The position numbers were made by a program, and so were the translations under genes. Below, piece after piece: positions 34,369-34,862 of a stretch of DNA of 34,862 nucleotides. Source of the stretch: Candidatus Aminicenantes bacterium UBA4085 (GTDB lineage: Bacteria > Acidobacteriota > Aminicenantia > Aminicenantales > UBA4085); the NCBI GenBank assembly GCA_002383325.1, contig DFYJ01000114.1, positions 1-34,862 on the forward strand, in the 5' to 3' direction. Each line of letters starts with the position of its first letter. The first letter of the stretch is position 1. Below the pieces are notes generated by a model. That model was not told the origin of the DNA, made no database searches, and saw only the letters and a list, made by a program, of their open reading frames with translations.

Positions 34369-34395
34369 TCCACCTTAGTCAAGGGGAGGTTGCCT

Positions 34396-34862
34396 ATGAC
34401 CCAGTCTCTCAAGAAAGCCCTGATCACCGGTATCACCGGTCAGGATGGATCCTATTTGGCCGAACTTCTTCTCGCCAAAGGCTACGAAGTCCACGGCTTG
34501 GTCCGGCGCTCGAGCGGCTTCAATACGGGCCGCATCGACCACATCTACAGCGACCCGCACATACCTTCGACCAGGCTTTTTCTGCATTATGGCGACTTGG
34601 CCGACGGAAGCCAGCTTGCCAACATCATCTACAACATCAAGCCCGACGAGATCTACAACCTGGCGGCCCAGAGCCACGTCCGCGTCAGCTTCGATCTGCC
34701 GGAATACACGGGCGATGTAACGGCCCTCGGGACGGCCAGGCTGTTGGAGGCGCTCAGGCGGAGCGGTATCCCATCCCGATTCTACCAGGCCTCGAGCAGC
34801 GAGATGTTCGGGGCGACGCCGCCGCCGCAGAAAGAATCTACGCCGTTCTGGCCGCGGAGCCC
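34396..34862 (+). CDS. gmd: GDP-mannose 4,6-dehydratase, 5' part (cut by window end)
   Basis: The first ~155 codons are visible and remain open to the last base. ATG 34396 has GGGGAGG with 6-nt spacing. The protein reads [20 protein letters not shown] (GxxGxxG NADP-binding motif), [58 protein letters not shown] and [11 protein letters not shown] (catalytic Ser/Thr-Glu region), which are the diagnostic Gmd motifs in order. Reaction: GDP-D-mannose to GDP-4-keto-6-deoxy-D-mannose, the precursor of GDP-fucose, GDP-rhamnose or GDP-perosamine. The catalytic YxxxK lies beyond the window. A partner enzyme that would identify the final sugar is not visible. Confidence 0.97.
   Translation, partial: MTQSLKKALITGITGQDGSYLAELLLAKGYEVHGLVRRSSGFNTGRIDHIYSDPHIPSTRLFLHYGDLADGSQLANIIYNIKPDEIYNLAAQSHVRVSFDLPEYTGDVTALGTARLLEALRRSGIPSRFYQASSSEMFGATPPPQKESTPFWPRS

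Noticed and set aside
34050..34436. 128-aa minus-strand open frame across the inverted-repeat element
   Set aside because: No recognisable transposase motif, no ribosome-binding site, and it runs into the start of gmd; it reads through the repeat itself, so it is most likely chance.
1..34862. CRISPR arrays, tRNA or rRNA genes, integrase or phage genes
   Set aside because: No regularly spaced direct repeats, no cloverleaf or rRNA sequence and no such coding regions were seen.

Overview
The window is one long, almost gap-free block of 18 genes, all on the + strand. It is a surface or extracellular polysaccharide biosynthesis and export locus interleaved with genes for large secreted, multi-domain proteins. 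Base composition is GC-rich. Several genes start with TTG or GTG, and many neighbours overlap by 1-8 nt, which points to translational coupling. Signal peptides, BACON/Ig-type modules and a combined ABC-transporter plus Wzx/Wzy-like gene set suggest a free-living, probably diderm, high-GC bacterium. An Acidobacteriota/Aminicenantes-like lineage fits the style of the proteins, but this is a guess; no marker gene is present.

Layout. 73-2514: a secreted SGNH-like protein with a BACON + twin-Ig + C-terminal module. 2587-8675: an ABC export module (permease, ATPase with a Wzt-like C-terminal domain), then a methyltransferase fused to a degenerate glycosyltransferase, a GT4 glycosyltransferase, and a GT2 enzyme with a PqqD-like N-terminus. 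8872-11903: two sugar-nucleotide enzymes (a CapD/WbpM-type 4,6-dehydratase and an SDR epimerase), each behind a recognisable promoter. 11927-24705: the unusual section. It holds three paralogous secreted TIM-barrel-like, glycosidase-like proteins, with an ExoA-like GT2 gene between the second and third, then a large carbohydrate-binding-like protein and a secreted beta-propeller. 24801-33970: a Wzx-type flippase, GT4, a polymerase-GT4 fusion, another GT4, a WecG/TagA/CpsF transferase and a second O-antigen ligase/polymerase-like membrane protein. 33971-34332: a non-coding, AT-richer element bounded by perfect 31-nt inverted repeats. 34396-end: the start of gmd (GDP-mannose 4,6-dehydratase), cut by the window edge.

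How it fits together (inference). The dehydratase, epimerase and Gmd make activated deoxy/amino sugars. The GT2, GT4 and WecG-type enzymes build a repeat unit. Wzx/Wzy-like proteins and/or the Wzm/Wzt-like ABC exporter move the product out. The secreted SGNH, TIM-barrel, carbohydrate-binding and propeller proteins may trim, modify or bind the finished glycan. Three of the secreted proteins share nearly the same C-terminal half at both protein and DNA level, so that module appears to have been copied within the locus. The strongest unexpected observation is that the 31-nt mobile-type repeat next to gmd also occurs as a solo copy at 15774-15804, where it supplies the probable ribosome-binding site and start codon of the ExoA-like glycosyltransferase.
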